Shown: piece by piece, positions 1 through 9,208 of the stretch
How positions within the stretch are numbered: position 1 is the stretch's first letter
Layout: each line of letters begins with the position of its first letter
Assembly: GCA_024196135.1 (NCBI GenBank)
Contig: JAMQCK010000587.1
Span: 1 to 19,591 of the forward strand
DNA from: Pleurotus ostreatus/Saccharomyces cerevisiae fusant
Lineage: Eukaryota; Opisthokonta
Length of the DNA stretch: 19,591 nt
Direction of reading: 5' to 3'
Notes under the pieces: model-generated
Database searches by the model: none
What the model saw: the letters and a program-made list of their open reading frames with translations, nothing else
Told to the model about the DNA's origin: nothing
Translations under genes and position numbers: made by a program

Positions 1-977
1 CGGTTGTCCTTCGCGGTCTGCCAGATGTCGCAGAGGACGGTGAACACCTCGATGGCGGCATCGTGCCCCGGTTCGAAGCTATGGATCGAGAGGGCGAGGT
101 CCAGAAGCTCGCCGACGACTTCGCGTTGGTGATTGTCGATGGGCAGGACATTACGGGCGAAGCTATGTATGAGCGTGATATGTTGCTCGAGAGCCATGAG
201 TGCGGTTTCGATATGCTCCTCGTCGAGGTGGCGGATAGTATCGAAGAGCTTCGTGGCACAGCGGACGGCCAGCTTATACAACCGTCGGGGCTTATTCTCA
301 ATAGCCATGAGGCCCTCGGAGGTTGCTGTCACGTCCCAGGTCGTATGCTCGTTGTCGTCGTGTGCGAGGCCACACAAATCCATCACTGTAACAGTGATCC
401 ACATGAACAGTCGTTCGTTGTCCGTTAACCGAAGCGATACGTTGTCATGTACGAACGTTGGATTGTGAAGCCAAAGCCACATCGTATGAGCGTATAGCCG
501 TGGCGTCAGCGCCAGGAGGTGAGAAAGCGCCTTCTTGCGTTTCATCATGTGCGACAGCAGAATGATGATGGTGGTTATATGCTCCGAGTCTCGTTCAACG
601 TAGTCGCTGGACGGGTGCAGGAAATCGATCCAAGCGACAAACGAGAACCAGATGCGCTCTAAGGTTTTGAAAAGAGGTCCATGAAGGTGGCTGTCCCAAG
701 GCTTTTTTACGCCCAACAGGTCCTGAATTTCGAGCAAGTGCGTGATGGCTTGCGCCACAGTAGGGGAGGATATAGTCCATTCGTTCTGCGGAAGAAGAAA
801 TGGATCCTCAAGTAAGCCCTGGAACGCCGAATCGGAAGAGACGAGTGGGATAATCTGGCTGCAGACCGATTTCACGGTGGAAGGCGGAGGGTTGTCGGGA
901 TAACGCCTGAGGGTCAGAACGAGTGTGCGAAGGTTGGAAGGCCGCACTTGCTGGCGGTTCGGCGCAGCTTGTGGCAT
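1..977 (-). CDS. MYND-family protein paralogue, N-terminal part (cut by window edge)
   Basis: An uninterrupted reading frame of 325 codons runs from an ATG at 975-977 off the left edge, so the C-terminal part is missing. The protein is mainly helical and lacks a recognisable catalytic motif in the visible part. It is a clear paralogue of the complete gene at 3139-5077: shared blocks include DPFLLP near residue 60, LERIWFSFVAWIDFL against LDRIWFPLVAWIEFL, a MWLWLH block, RLYKLAVR against QIYRLAIR, IDNH, and VLCDIW against VLCEIW close to the edge. By that alignment the missing part should carry a MYND zinc finger, but this is inference. It is divergent from the F-box gene at 1460, with a 482-bp gap. 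Its molecular role is unknown; MYND proteins of this fungal type are an expanded, mostly uncharacterised family. Confidence 0.82.
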   Translation of the reverse strand, partial: MPQAAPNRQQVRPSNLRTLVLTLRRYPDNPPPSTVKSVCSQIIPLVSSDSAFQGLLEDPFLLPQNEWTISSPTVAQAITHLLEIQDLLGVKKPWDSHLHGPLFKTLERIWFSFVAWIDFLHPSSDYVERDSEHITTIIILLSHMMKRKKALSHLLALTPRLYAHTMWLWLHNPTFVHDNVSLRLTDNERLFMWITVTVMDLCGLAHDDNEHTTWDVTATSEGLMAIENKPRRLYKLAVRCATKLFDTIRHLDEEHIETALMALEQHITLIHSFARNVLPIDNHQREVVGELLDLALSIHSFEPGHDAAIEVFTVLCDIWQTAKDN

Positions 978-1459
978 GGCGAGGGCCCGGGATCGATCTA
1001 GTCGGTATCTGAGAAGTCCATTTTCTGTGAGTTATTTATCTCACGAATCTCGAATTGGGGGCTCACCTGGTGTTGCCTTTGGAGAAAGGTCGTGAGTGTC
1101 GGTGGCAACGTGCACATTGCGTGACACGCACTCTGCGTGACAATCACGCTTTGGGATCTTGACCCCGGCTGCCATCTCGTTGCAGGCGGATCTGCAAAAT
1201 TGAACCGCATTTGTCCATGATTCCTCTGACTATGTGAGTGTTAACAAGCACTATCCGGACTTCTTCACGAACGATATTGACCTGACCGCTTGCCATGCAG
1301 ATCTCTTGCCGACCTCCGCTAGCAAACCTTTGCAAAGCAATCTCTGCGCAGCGCATACAAGGACGTCGATGTAGGGGTGCTTGTTACTCTCATTTAGGCC
1401 TTACATTTCTCACTTCTCTCTCAGTACGCGCGAAAGTGCAGCACAGTGGACAACTCGTT
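978..1459. promoter_or_regulatory. Divergent intergenic region between MYND-family gene and F-box gene
   Basis: This gap must hold the promoters of two genes pointing away from each other. I see no coding potential. Visible structure: two copies of TGCGTGACA at 1118-1126 and 1134-1142 (period 16), the first overlapping the perfect inverted repeat GCGTG-A-CACGC at 1119-1129. The octamer GTGACACG (1121-1128) recurs upstream of the second MYND gene. A short upstream reading frame of seven codons plus stop (998-1021, minus) lies about 20 nt before the MYND-family start and could dampen translation. A pyrimidine-rich tract (about 1405-1430) precedes the F-box start, as is common in basidiomycete promoters. 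Confidence 0.55.
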
Positions 1460-2950
1460 ATGCCAACAGCTAGTACAAACAGCAGGCCCGGGCTAAGAGA
1501 CGGTGGTAAAGATGCAGCCTCTCCTTCTCAGAGATTACCGGCAGAGCTCTGGGCAGTCATCTTTACCCTTGCCCTGCCGAAATATTGGGAGTTAGCTGCT
1601 GTCGGTCGCCGACGCCTCTATCTCGCTCAGGTCTGTCGTCACTGGCGCAGAGTCGCTTTTGCTACGCCCTCGCTGTGGACGAACATCCGTATCCGTGATG
1701 GTAGGACGTTGCGGCGTGATCACGCAGAGAGCGCCATGATCGAACTAGAGCGAACTCGCCAAGCGCCTCTTCACCTTAATCTAGATATCGCTCACATCGC
1801 GCCCGGTATGGGTATGTGGAATATCTGGACATGGTTATGTGCGCAGACACATCGCTGGGAATCCGCGTCGCTGGAAGTGCCTGCCTTGGATGCCAGCATC
1901 CTGCCGCTGGTTGGCCGCACTTTCCCCGTGTTACAGTCGCTGGGGCTCATGCAGCACTGCGACTACACATGCGGCTGCTGCTGCGCTATGCCTTTGTCAC
2001 TCTTCCAGGCAGCCCCTCGGTTGTCCGAGGTTTCCATATGCTGGGATCGCTATGATGTGTCCCATCCCGACCTTGTCCTTCTATCGCCGCCTACTCTCGT
2101 GTCCATCGATCTCGAGCTCATTGATATAGGCCACACTCCCCATGATCTCGTCCCCCTCAAAGCGGTGCTGGGCGTCGTCTGGACCCACAAGGATACTTTG
2201 CGCTGGTGCAGAATCCTCTCCCTGGACCGCATAGAATTTCTCCCTTATGCCGACGCGGTCTTTCCAAAGCTCGAAACACTCTTTCTGGAAAATGACGCAT
2301 CGACCCTGCTCCACTTCATCTCTGCGCCAAATCTCACCACGCTCACCTTGGACGACGTCGACGAGCCATATATCCCCGGGAACGCAACGTTATCCCAGAG
2401 CGCGCTATACAGACTGAACGTGCTGCTCGATCACTCCAATGACTGCCCCCACCTTCGCACCCTCTCCCTCATCTGCGTGATGCTTGATCTTGGGCTCTTC
2501 CTAGCGTGCCTGCGCCGCTTGCCGTCCTTGACAGAGTCGGAAATCATCAGCTCCGATTTTCTGAACAGGCAGGAGCTCGGTCTCTCCGTGATCCATGCGC
2601 TCGTGCGCGACCCTGCCACCCCTGCCTCCCTTGCGTTACTACCTCGCCTCGCGGGTCTGACGCTGGCAAGCGACTACAAGAGCATGGTGGTCTTCAGATG
2701 CGCTTTCGCTGCCGCGGTACGATCGAGGACTATTCCCATGACAATCGAAGGCCAACCACTCGTTTGCCTCACATCTTGCCACTCTGTGCCGTCATGGCTA
2801 CACGGGGAGGAGGGTGAAATCACGGAGGAGGGCGAAATCGACATAACGATGGAGCGGGTGCAAAAGGGCTACGGGCTTGCGGACTCGGAAGCAGACAATC
2901 CCGGTCTCCTACAGGAGCTGGAGGAGTGGCGCCGCCAACGAGAGGAGTGA
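1460..2950 (+). CDS. F-box protein with LRR-like C-terminal region
   Basis: Single-exon gene of about 496 residues, if translation starts at the ATG at 1460. An in-frame ATG at 1295 exists, but the extra 55 residues are low-complexity and overlap the pyrimidine-rich promoter tract, so I prefer 1460. The F-box lies at about residues 24-76: LPAELWAVIF, then RRLYLAQVCRHWRRVAFATP and LWTNI, the Agaricomycete form. The rest has irregular leucine-rich strand/helix units (for example PKLETLFLEN and LTTLTLDDV), the likely substrate-binding part. F-box proteins recruit substrates to SCF (Skp1-cullin-F-box) ubiquitin ligases; the substrate here is unknown. The acidic tail has two EEGEI units. It shares the block AAVRSR-x-IP-x-T-x-EG near the end and a tail containing MERV with the F-box gene at 12706-14232. 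It converges on the MYND gene with 188 bp between stops. Confidence 0.88.
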   Translation: MPTASTNSRPGLRDGGKDAASPSQRLPAELWAVIFTLALPKYWELAAVGRRRLYLAQVCRHWRRVAFATPSLWTNIRIRDGRTLRRDHAESAMIELERTRQAPLHLNLDIAHIAPGMGMWNIWTWLCAQTHRWESASLEVPALDASILPLVGRTFPVLQSLGLMQHCDYTCGCCCAMPLSLFQAAPRLSEVSICWDRYDVSHPDLVLLSPPTLVSIDLELIDIGHTPHDLVPLKAVLGVVWTHKDTLRWCRILSLDRIEFLPYADAVFPKLETLFLENDASTLLHFISAPNLTTLTLDDVDEPYIPGNATLSQSALYRLNVLLDHSNDCPHLRTLSLICVMLDLGLFLACLRRLPSLTESEIISSDFLNRQELGLSVIHALVRDPATPASLALLPRLAGLTLASDYKSMVVFRCAFAAAVRSRTIPMTIEGQPLVCLTSCHSVPSWLHGEEGEITEEGEIDITMERVQKGYGLADSEADNPGLLQELEEWRRQREE

Positions 2951-3138
2951 GGCAGCGGGGGGACAAGCCATTTCGGCGGTTGAAGAAGGAATTCATTGGG
3001 CGTGGCGGAAGGCAGGCTTTATTTTGGCAGGGTCTCTTGGACGAGATGACATGGCCCCAACGCGAGTTCGTACTGTATATAGATTCATGACATTGCTAAT
3101 TGTACTTGCGCTCGAGTAGGCAGAGAGAATTCCAAACA

Positions 3139-5077
3139 TTACTCTAAATTCATTGCCGTCTCATGTGATACGGTCCTTCGTCGCGCACGCTCTTCGGCGT
3201 AGTGCTCGAGGTCCTCCAGTGTACAGCTCCAGGCAATGATGCGTGCGGGAGTCTTACTACGCTCTGGGAGTGGACAGAGTGTCGCCGTTATGATAATCGT
3301 AGGCTCGTCTTCCCGCTGCTCGAATGCCGAATCTTCATCCACGTATTTGACCTCGGGACTTTCCAGAGGCATGTCGCTGAAGTCGGCAGCCACCTCGAAG
3401 ACATCACGTTTGGTGCCAGAAGGCTGAGTGTGGCGCATTCGCGTGACTTTCGATAGGACTTCCTTGACGTCGACTTTGAAGACCAGGTCGTTGGCCAGTA
3501 ACATGAGAAACCGTGCGTCCCGGTGCGACAGATACGACGCATCTACAATGAGCAGTTATCTGAGCACGGGTCCGGAAACTACAGGCATTCAAGGCGACAC
3601 ACCTTCTATGATCGTTGGATAGCGCAGCATCCCTCTTCTCGAGTAAGGGCAATGATCACGATGCCCGTTCGTCCAATGATCCACCTGGCAATCTTTAGAG
3701 CAGTAGTAAACAGTCTTGCATTTGCATTGGCGAAGATGAATTCCATCTTTTCTTGTACACTGAAGGCACCATGAGAACGTAAAGTCGTTGTAGGACATGA
3801 GGACGTACTCCATCAGCTGCACACTTACGCGGAAACAGCGCCTTATACCAGGCCATTCGTGTCGCAATTAGCGAGTCCAGTGCTCCCAAAGCTTTCTCGG
3901 CAAGACACCCAGCCGTACGGAGAGATGCACGGCCCTTGTGTGCCATGTACGCACGAAGTACAGGGGCATGGGCGGTGCGAGCGGCAACTTTGCAGAGGTA
4001 ACCCCCCATTAGGTACCTCCACCCCGCGTCGTGCGATAATCTCCGAGAGACGTTGATTAGCACGGGGAAGATGCCATCGCGCAGAGCCCAAACCAAGGGT
4101 CTATTGCTCGACGCGCTCATCCAGATCTCGCAGAGGACGGAGCAAGCTCTTCCCGCGGCCTTGAGACTCGACGCCCGCGCCTCCAGAGATCGCGCCAAGT
4201 GAACCAAGTCAGCAACGACATCTCGTACGTGATTGTCTATGCGGAGGACGTAGACAACGAGATCGTTCACCAACGCCAGATGACGTTCCATAAGCCCGAA
4301 AGCTTCGCTGGAGTAGGCTAGGCCGTGGTCATTGACATTGTCAATCATCTGCCTTGCAGATCTGATAGCCAGCCTGTATATCTGCCGCGGGGTGTGATGG
4401 ACGCCTGCGATGGCTTGCGACGATGCGTATCGATCCTCCGAGTCGTTGGATTCAACGCCGTAGCCCGATGAGTTCCGCGCAATTGTCTTGGTCACTGCGC
4501 CGACGAGGATACTATTCCATACCACATGACAGCGTAGCTGCTGGTCTGCGTCCCCCGGGAGATATTCGGGGACGTGAAGCCAGAGCCACATGATACGGCC
4601 GTAGAGTTGGGGTGCTTGGGAGAGTAGGTGGGAGAATGTGTTCTTCTGTCGGACGAGCTCGAGAAGGAGGTACAAGACCGCTTCGACATGCTCGTACGCC
4701 TCGGATCTAACTTCAACGTAGCCGCTGCACGGGATGAGGAACTCTATCCAGGCGACAAGTGGGAACCAGATGCGGTCCAAGCAACGCTGCACGGGATCGC
4801 GAAGCGCGCTCCTTCCAGGATCGTCAACGCTCAGCAGCTCCTGCACGTCTTTCAAGGCTCCTAGCGCTCGCGAGATGGTAGAGTTCGAGATATTCCAGCT
4901 ATCGGCGGGCAGCAGGAAAGGATCGATGGTGAGCTCCTGGAAAGCCGCCTCGGAGGTTATCAGAGGCGCGATTTTGGTGGCAATGGTATTCGCTTTCGCA
5001 CTGGAGGTGCTGATGGGGAGCTGTTTGAGGCGTTTGACTAGCGGTCGAACCTCAGAGCGATAGCGACTTGAGGCCAT
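3139..5077 (-). CDS. MYND-type zinc finger protein
   Basis: Spliced model of 609 residues in three exons: 5077-3809, 3759-3603 and 3542-3139. Introns are 3760-3808 (49 nt, GTACGT...TTCAG) and 3543-3602 (60 nt, GTGTGT...GTAG). The start at 5077 is chosen because the paralogue begins at the equivalent place; an in-frame ATG at 5146 would add 23 residues. The first 415 residues are a helical domain of unknown function. The MYND finger spans residues 419-460, with zinc ligands C419, C424, C435, C437, C443, C447, H456 and C460. The first intron falls between the first two cysteines. MYND fingers usually bind proline-rich partner peptides, so a protein-protein interaction role is likely, but no function can be assigned. 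The C-terminal 130 residues include an acidic patch. A nested inverted repeat lies in its promoter at 5131-5166. Confidence 0.86.
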
Positions 5078-5130
5078 CGTTGCGGGCGTGAGAGAAGACC
5101 TCGACGTGAGAAATTTCCAAGTCCATAATC

Positions 5131-5166
5131 GTGACCGCGGTGACACGACTTGTCACGGCCGGTCAC
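5131..5166. promoter_or_regulatory. Nested inverted repeat upstream of the MYND gene
   Basis: Outer 7-bp arms GTGACCG and CGGTCAC enclose inner 6-bp arms GTGACA and TGTCAC around a 5-nt spacer, all within 36 bp. It lies 54-89 bp upstream of the MYND start codon at 5077. The inner left arm is part of GTGACACG (5140-5147), which also occurs upstream of the paralogous MYND gene at 1121-1128. The likely role is a dimeric transcription factor site; this is inference from symmetry and position. Confidence 0.5.
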
Positions 5167-5336
5167 CACTTATTGCCATGCATACAGAAGGCCGGTCGGA
5201 AAGGACCAGCTATGTAAGTGGCTGTAAAATGCAGATAAAGTGTATTGTTGCTTCGAAGAGAATCACCAAGAGGATCTGCGCTACTCCCCCTCACGCATCA
5301 TGCTACGAAAAAGGGCTAGGATCCCCGGGCCGTTCT

Positions 5337-7315
5337 CTACGCTTGTGCCTTCCTCGCTTCACGCCGCGCTCGCCATCGCGGGCCCATGAGTATCTCGAGA
5401 TAGATGAGGGGAATCATGAGCAGGGAAAGGCCGCCGAACAGAACATACGTCCATCCGTAGCCAATTGCGCTCGTGATATGGTCGATGACGGCAGTTAGGA
5501 CAGCAGCGAGGCTGCAGCGCGCGAGGTTCGTCTGAACAGAACATCAGTCAGAGTAAAGTCGAAGAGGACCGCACGCGAAACGCACGCAGGCAGTCACGCT
5601 CGAGCTCTGCGAGTGCTCGATATCGATCATGAGCGTCATGGTGGTGTTTAGGACGACGTTGAAGGTGTAGCCGACTGCGAGGGGTGTTCAGCAAAAAAAA
5701 AAGCAGGGAAACGACTAGAAAATCCACGCACTGGGCAATGACAAGCAAAGCGGAGCCGCAAGATGCACCCCCGCCTCCAAAGACCACCCCCATCCAATCA
5801 CGCACCCCGCGAACACAAGAATATGCAGCGGAATCAACCTCAGGCGCGCGCGCTCAATCGGGAAGCCCACTGGCCCCTTCTCCCCATCCCCATCCGGCCC
5901 CCTGCCCACCAGCCACCTCTGCCTCATCCGTCGATACTCCGCATCCAGTATCCTCCCATGCACCGCGCTTGACAGGAACATGCCGACGCCGATGGGCAGG
6001 TAGCACAGCCCGACGTCCGCCTCGGTGAGGAAGGGGTACTTGGCGGCGAAGGCGCTGGATATGGTCGCGGTGACGCAGTACCAGACGGAGTAGATGACGG
6101 CGGTGAAGGCGAGGGCGAGCGAGACGGCAGGGTTGAGGAAGAGTGGGAGGGGATTGCGGATGCGGGTGCGTTTGGGGGTGGCTGTTGGGGTGGAGGTGGT
6201 GGCGGCGATGGGTTGGGCTGAGTTGATGGAGGCTTGGGAGCGTTTGACCACGGGGATGATGGGCGTGTAGATGAGCTTTGTGAAGGCGTTACGGCTGGCT
6301 ACGTCGGTGCGACGGGTCTCCGGGAGGAAGCTGAATTTGGGGGCATCTGTGAGTATCGAGCAGAATATGATGCACGAGCAAACGTACCACAGGAGGAATA
6401 GCCAGGACGAGGATGACAAGATGAAGAGAAACCAAAATATGGATCTCCACCCGAGCCCTCCCGCCAGCGCACCACCAAGAATTGGTCCAATTACTGGCGC
6501 TACCTTGCAGGCGTCAGCTTACGACGGCGAAATCACCATTAATAATCACCTGCGGTCCGAGGTTGAAGGCGCTGTAGTATCCGCCACGATCTTTCCTATG
6601 CGATATGTCGCCTATGACACCGGATCCTGCGAAAGGTCGGAAGCTTGAAGAATACAAAAGAGACACGACTGACCTAATGCAGTGGTGCTCGAACACCCAG
6701 CCGATTGCAAGCATCGAAGCAGCAGGAGAAGCCAGAACGCATTCGTGGGCACAAGAGCAAGACCGAGACACGACATGACCAAGATAATGAAGCAGATGAG
6801 ATACGTCGGCCGACGACCGTAGAAATCAGACACGGGACCCCAGACCATGGGCGCTATCAAGAAAATTCAGCTCTTGGTCAACGGGGGACAGGGATGCGCT
6901 TACAGATGCCCTGGAGGATCAAGTAGACCGTGACGGTCAAGTTGAGGTCAGAGGTCGACTTGTGGAAGACGCCTGTGAGCGTGGGGATGGCAGGAAAGTA
7001 GATGTTGGCTATAAGAGGAAGGTATTTAGTGGTCGTGTGCGCATCTATATCCCTTCAAGAAAGCCGCGATACCTGGTAGCGGGCTGCATATTTTGGTAAG
7101 TGGGATGAAAAGAATGCTGCGAAATCTACCGCATACCTGAAAAGGCCGGCTACAGCGATGATGAGGACGATAAACCATGTTTCCCTTCGCGTGTAAGGAA
7201 GCGGCGGTTCCTCTTCCGGCGGTCTGATCTGACTTGCTTCTGTGGGAGGTGCGACTGGCTGATTCTGCACTACACCATCCTTCTTCATCTCCTTCATCTC
7301 CATCGTCGCGTTCAT
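5337..7315 (-). CDS. MFS drug:H+ antiporter, DHA1 type
   Basis: Nine-exon model of 516 residues. Exons on the minus strand: 7315-7137, 7083-7073, 7008-6904, 6853-6674, 6626-6550, 6503-6388, 6330-5732, 5674-5586 and 5531-5337; the eight introns are 46-64 nt. Family signatures: SPLPANIYFPAIPTL at the first membrane segment (residues 60-74), motif A GPVSDFYGRRP (104-114), and antiporter motif C APVIGPILGG (186-195). Late blocks include GWGWSLEAGVHLAAPL and, after the last intron, TNLARCSL. The 12-segment plasma-membrane fold with a charged cytosolic loop after LPETRR fits fungal multidrug exporters related to Qdr/Tpo transporters; the substrate is unknown. Exon 2 is an 11-nt microexon. The intron at 6331-6387 is a multiple of three with no stop, so its retention would keep the frame. 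In-frame ATGs at 7369 and 7498 are alternatives. The gene is divergent from the FAD monooxygenase. Confidence 0.9.
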
Positions 7316-7963
7316 GGCGGTCGTGGACGAAGAGAAGATGGGGTATTGCTGACGTGCGCAGGCGCCCATGGAAGTAACCCCACGCGCCTTATGACTCGTC
7401 GGACAACAATCGGTCCCTGGGCACCTCACGGTTTCAAGACACTCATGCAATGCCCGCCTTACGCAACAAGAGCGCTCCGCCGAAAGCCCTAAACCCACGC
7501 TGCATTCCCGCTCTACTTACCGAGTACGCGCACGGTCCCTCCGAACGTCTTCCAGCCAGCTTCCTCGACTAAGCCCTATCCTTCTAGCTAGAAATAGCGC
7601 AGATAAGGGTATGTTAATGCACACGAGCGGCGAGGTCCTGCTGGCAGAAGAGTCGATGATGGAAGTTCGTGACTGGTCCGCTCATCCCGATCGGGCCGGA
7701 AATCGGCCACGTGCCCGAAAGCAGATGAATACCTTCCTTTTCTGTCTCACAATGGCCTGGCGTAATCAAGTCAACGTGATACGGTGTTTGGGCGCACGAC
7801 CGCGGTGGCAGACCGTGTCCAAGGCGTTCGACAGCTAGAGCATGGTCGACGAAGCTGACGACAAGCCACTGTGAAACGCGGGAGTGGCAGGTAGACTAGC
7901 GTATAAAGAGACGAGCGACGGGTGGAGAGCACAATTGATCTCCCCCGCAGCCACCAAACTATC
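7316..7963. promoter_or_regulatory. Shared divergent promoter, transporter / FAD monooxygenase
   Basis: The 648-bp gap between two outward-facing genes has no convincing coding frame. Symmetric elements include the 12-bp palindrome TTCTAGCTAGAA (7582-7593) and a compact cluster at 7686-7713. In the cluster CCCGATCGGG (7686-7695) overlaps the inverted repeat GGCCG-n5-CGGCC (7694-7708), which overlaps the E-box core CACGTG (7708-7713). The cluster is about equally far from the two genes, which would suit joint control. This is inference from position and symmetry; no regulator is known from the sequence. Confidence 0.55.
7902..7907 (+). promoter_or_regulatory. TATA box of FAD monooxygenase gene
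   Basis: TATAAA sits 57 bp before the start codon at 7964, a suitable distance for a core promoter with a short 5' leader. The start codon context is ATCATGAGT. Confidence 0.6.
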
Positions 7964-9208
7964 ATGAGTGACCGCCATCTTCGCATTTCCATCATCGGCG
8001 CCGGTCCTGGTGGGCTCATGCTCGCGCGCCTGCTCCAGGTGCACGGCATCCGCCCGACAATATACGAGAGCGACGCGTCCGCGACCGCTCGCCCACAGGG
8101 TGGATCACTCGACTTGCATCCGGAAGACGGCCTACTTGCAGTTAATGTAGCAGGCCTTCTTGACCGCTTCCGTCAGCACGCCCGATATGAGGGCCAGCAG
8201 ACGCGCATCTATGACAAGAAGGGGACGCTGTTGCTTGACGAGAAAGATGAAGAGGAGCATGCACCCGACAGCGAGTTCGCTCGTCCGGAGATTGACAGGT
8301 AAGCATAAATTGTTGAGCTTGTATGTCCTGAGCACTTGACTGACGATAACTTCAGGAAAGTCCTGCGCGACATCCTCCTCGACTCCCTCGAGCCAAACAC
8401 CATCCAATGGGGCCACACGCTCGACACCGTCACAGCCTCCTCAACCGGCGGCTACACCCTCACCTTCCGCAACGGACGCACCGCGACCACCGACCTCGTC
8501 ATCGGCGCCGACGGCGCCTGGTCCAAGGTCCGCTCCTCCGCCCTCACCAAGGCCCTCCCCGCCTACACCGGCGTCGTCTTCGTCGACGCCGCCATCCCCA
8601 ACATCGATTCCGCGTACCCAGCTATCGCCGCGCTCGTTGGGCAGGGCCTCGCGTTCATCCTGGGCGATCGGAAGGCGATCATGCCGCAGCGCAATAGCGG
8701 CGGGGTTTTGCGCGTCTACTTTGCGCTGCAGGCCTCGCAGGAGGAAGCGGATAAGTTCAACGAGGAGGTGTTACCGAAGGGAGGGGCCGCCGTCCGCGAC
8801 GCGCTGCTCGAGCATTACGAGGGGTGGGCGCCGCAGCTGCTCGACATCGTGCGCGCGACCGAGGGCGCGGAGATTACCGTGCGCAAGATCTTCGCCTTCC
8901 CGCCAGAGCACGAGTGGAAGCCGGTCGAGGGCGTGACCCTGCTGGGCGACGCCGCGCACGTCATGTCGCCCTTCTCTGGCGTCGGCGTCAACCTCGCGTT
9001 AGCCGACGCACTTGACTTGGCGAACGCGATCAAGAAGGTTGTGGCGGGGGCAGCCAGCGTGCGAGACGCCTTCCAGGAGTACGAGAAGCGGATGATGGCG
9101 CGGGCGAAGGAGAACTTGGCGGAGTCGAATCAGAACCTGGGCGTCGTCTTCTCGGACAATGCGGCGCAGGCGTTGACGGACATTATGCACTCGCATCACG
9201 AGCATTAG
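7964..9208 (+). CDS. FAD-dependent monooxygenase, TetX-like
   Basis: Two-exon gene of 395 residues; the intron is 8299-8355 (57 nt, GTAAGC...TTCAG), splitting the Arg codon of RPEIDRKVLR. It is a class A (PHBH-fold) flavin hydroxylase. Signatures are the dinucleotide-binding GAGPGG at residues 12-17 (following ISII), the DG motif IGADGAWSKVR at about 161-171, and the GD motif LLGDAAHVMSPFSGVGVN at about 307-324. The blocks GGSLDLH, DKKG and RPEIDR before the DG motif place it nearest the TetX-like branch, which includes bacterial tetracycline-inactivating enzymes. It should use NAD(P)H and O2 to hydroxylate an aromatic or polyketide-like substrate; the actual substrate is unknown. The length is complete for the family. 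There is no membrane segment or signal peptide, so it is probably cytosolic. The third codon position is very C/G-rich, suggesting good expression. Confidence 0.93.

Noticed and set aside
1295..1459. Extended N-terminus of the first F-box gene from the ATG at 1295
   Set aside because: The 55 extra residues are promoter-like in base composition and are not matched in the other two F-box copies.
3739..3808. Use of the stronger-looking donor GTAAGT at 3828 in the MYND gene
   Set aside because: Joined to the same acceptor it would remove 69 nt, stay in the old frame, destroy the zinc finger and end early. The 49-nt intron from 3808 restores all eight zinc ligands.
5088..5498. Plus-strand open frame of 136 codons
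   Set aside because: It covers the MYND promoter and the antisense of the antiporter's last exon, with no recognisable content.
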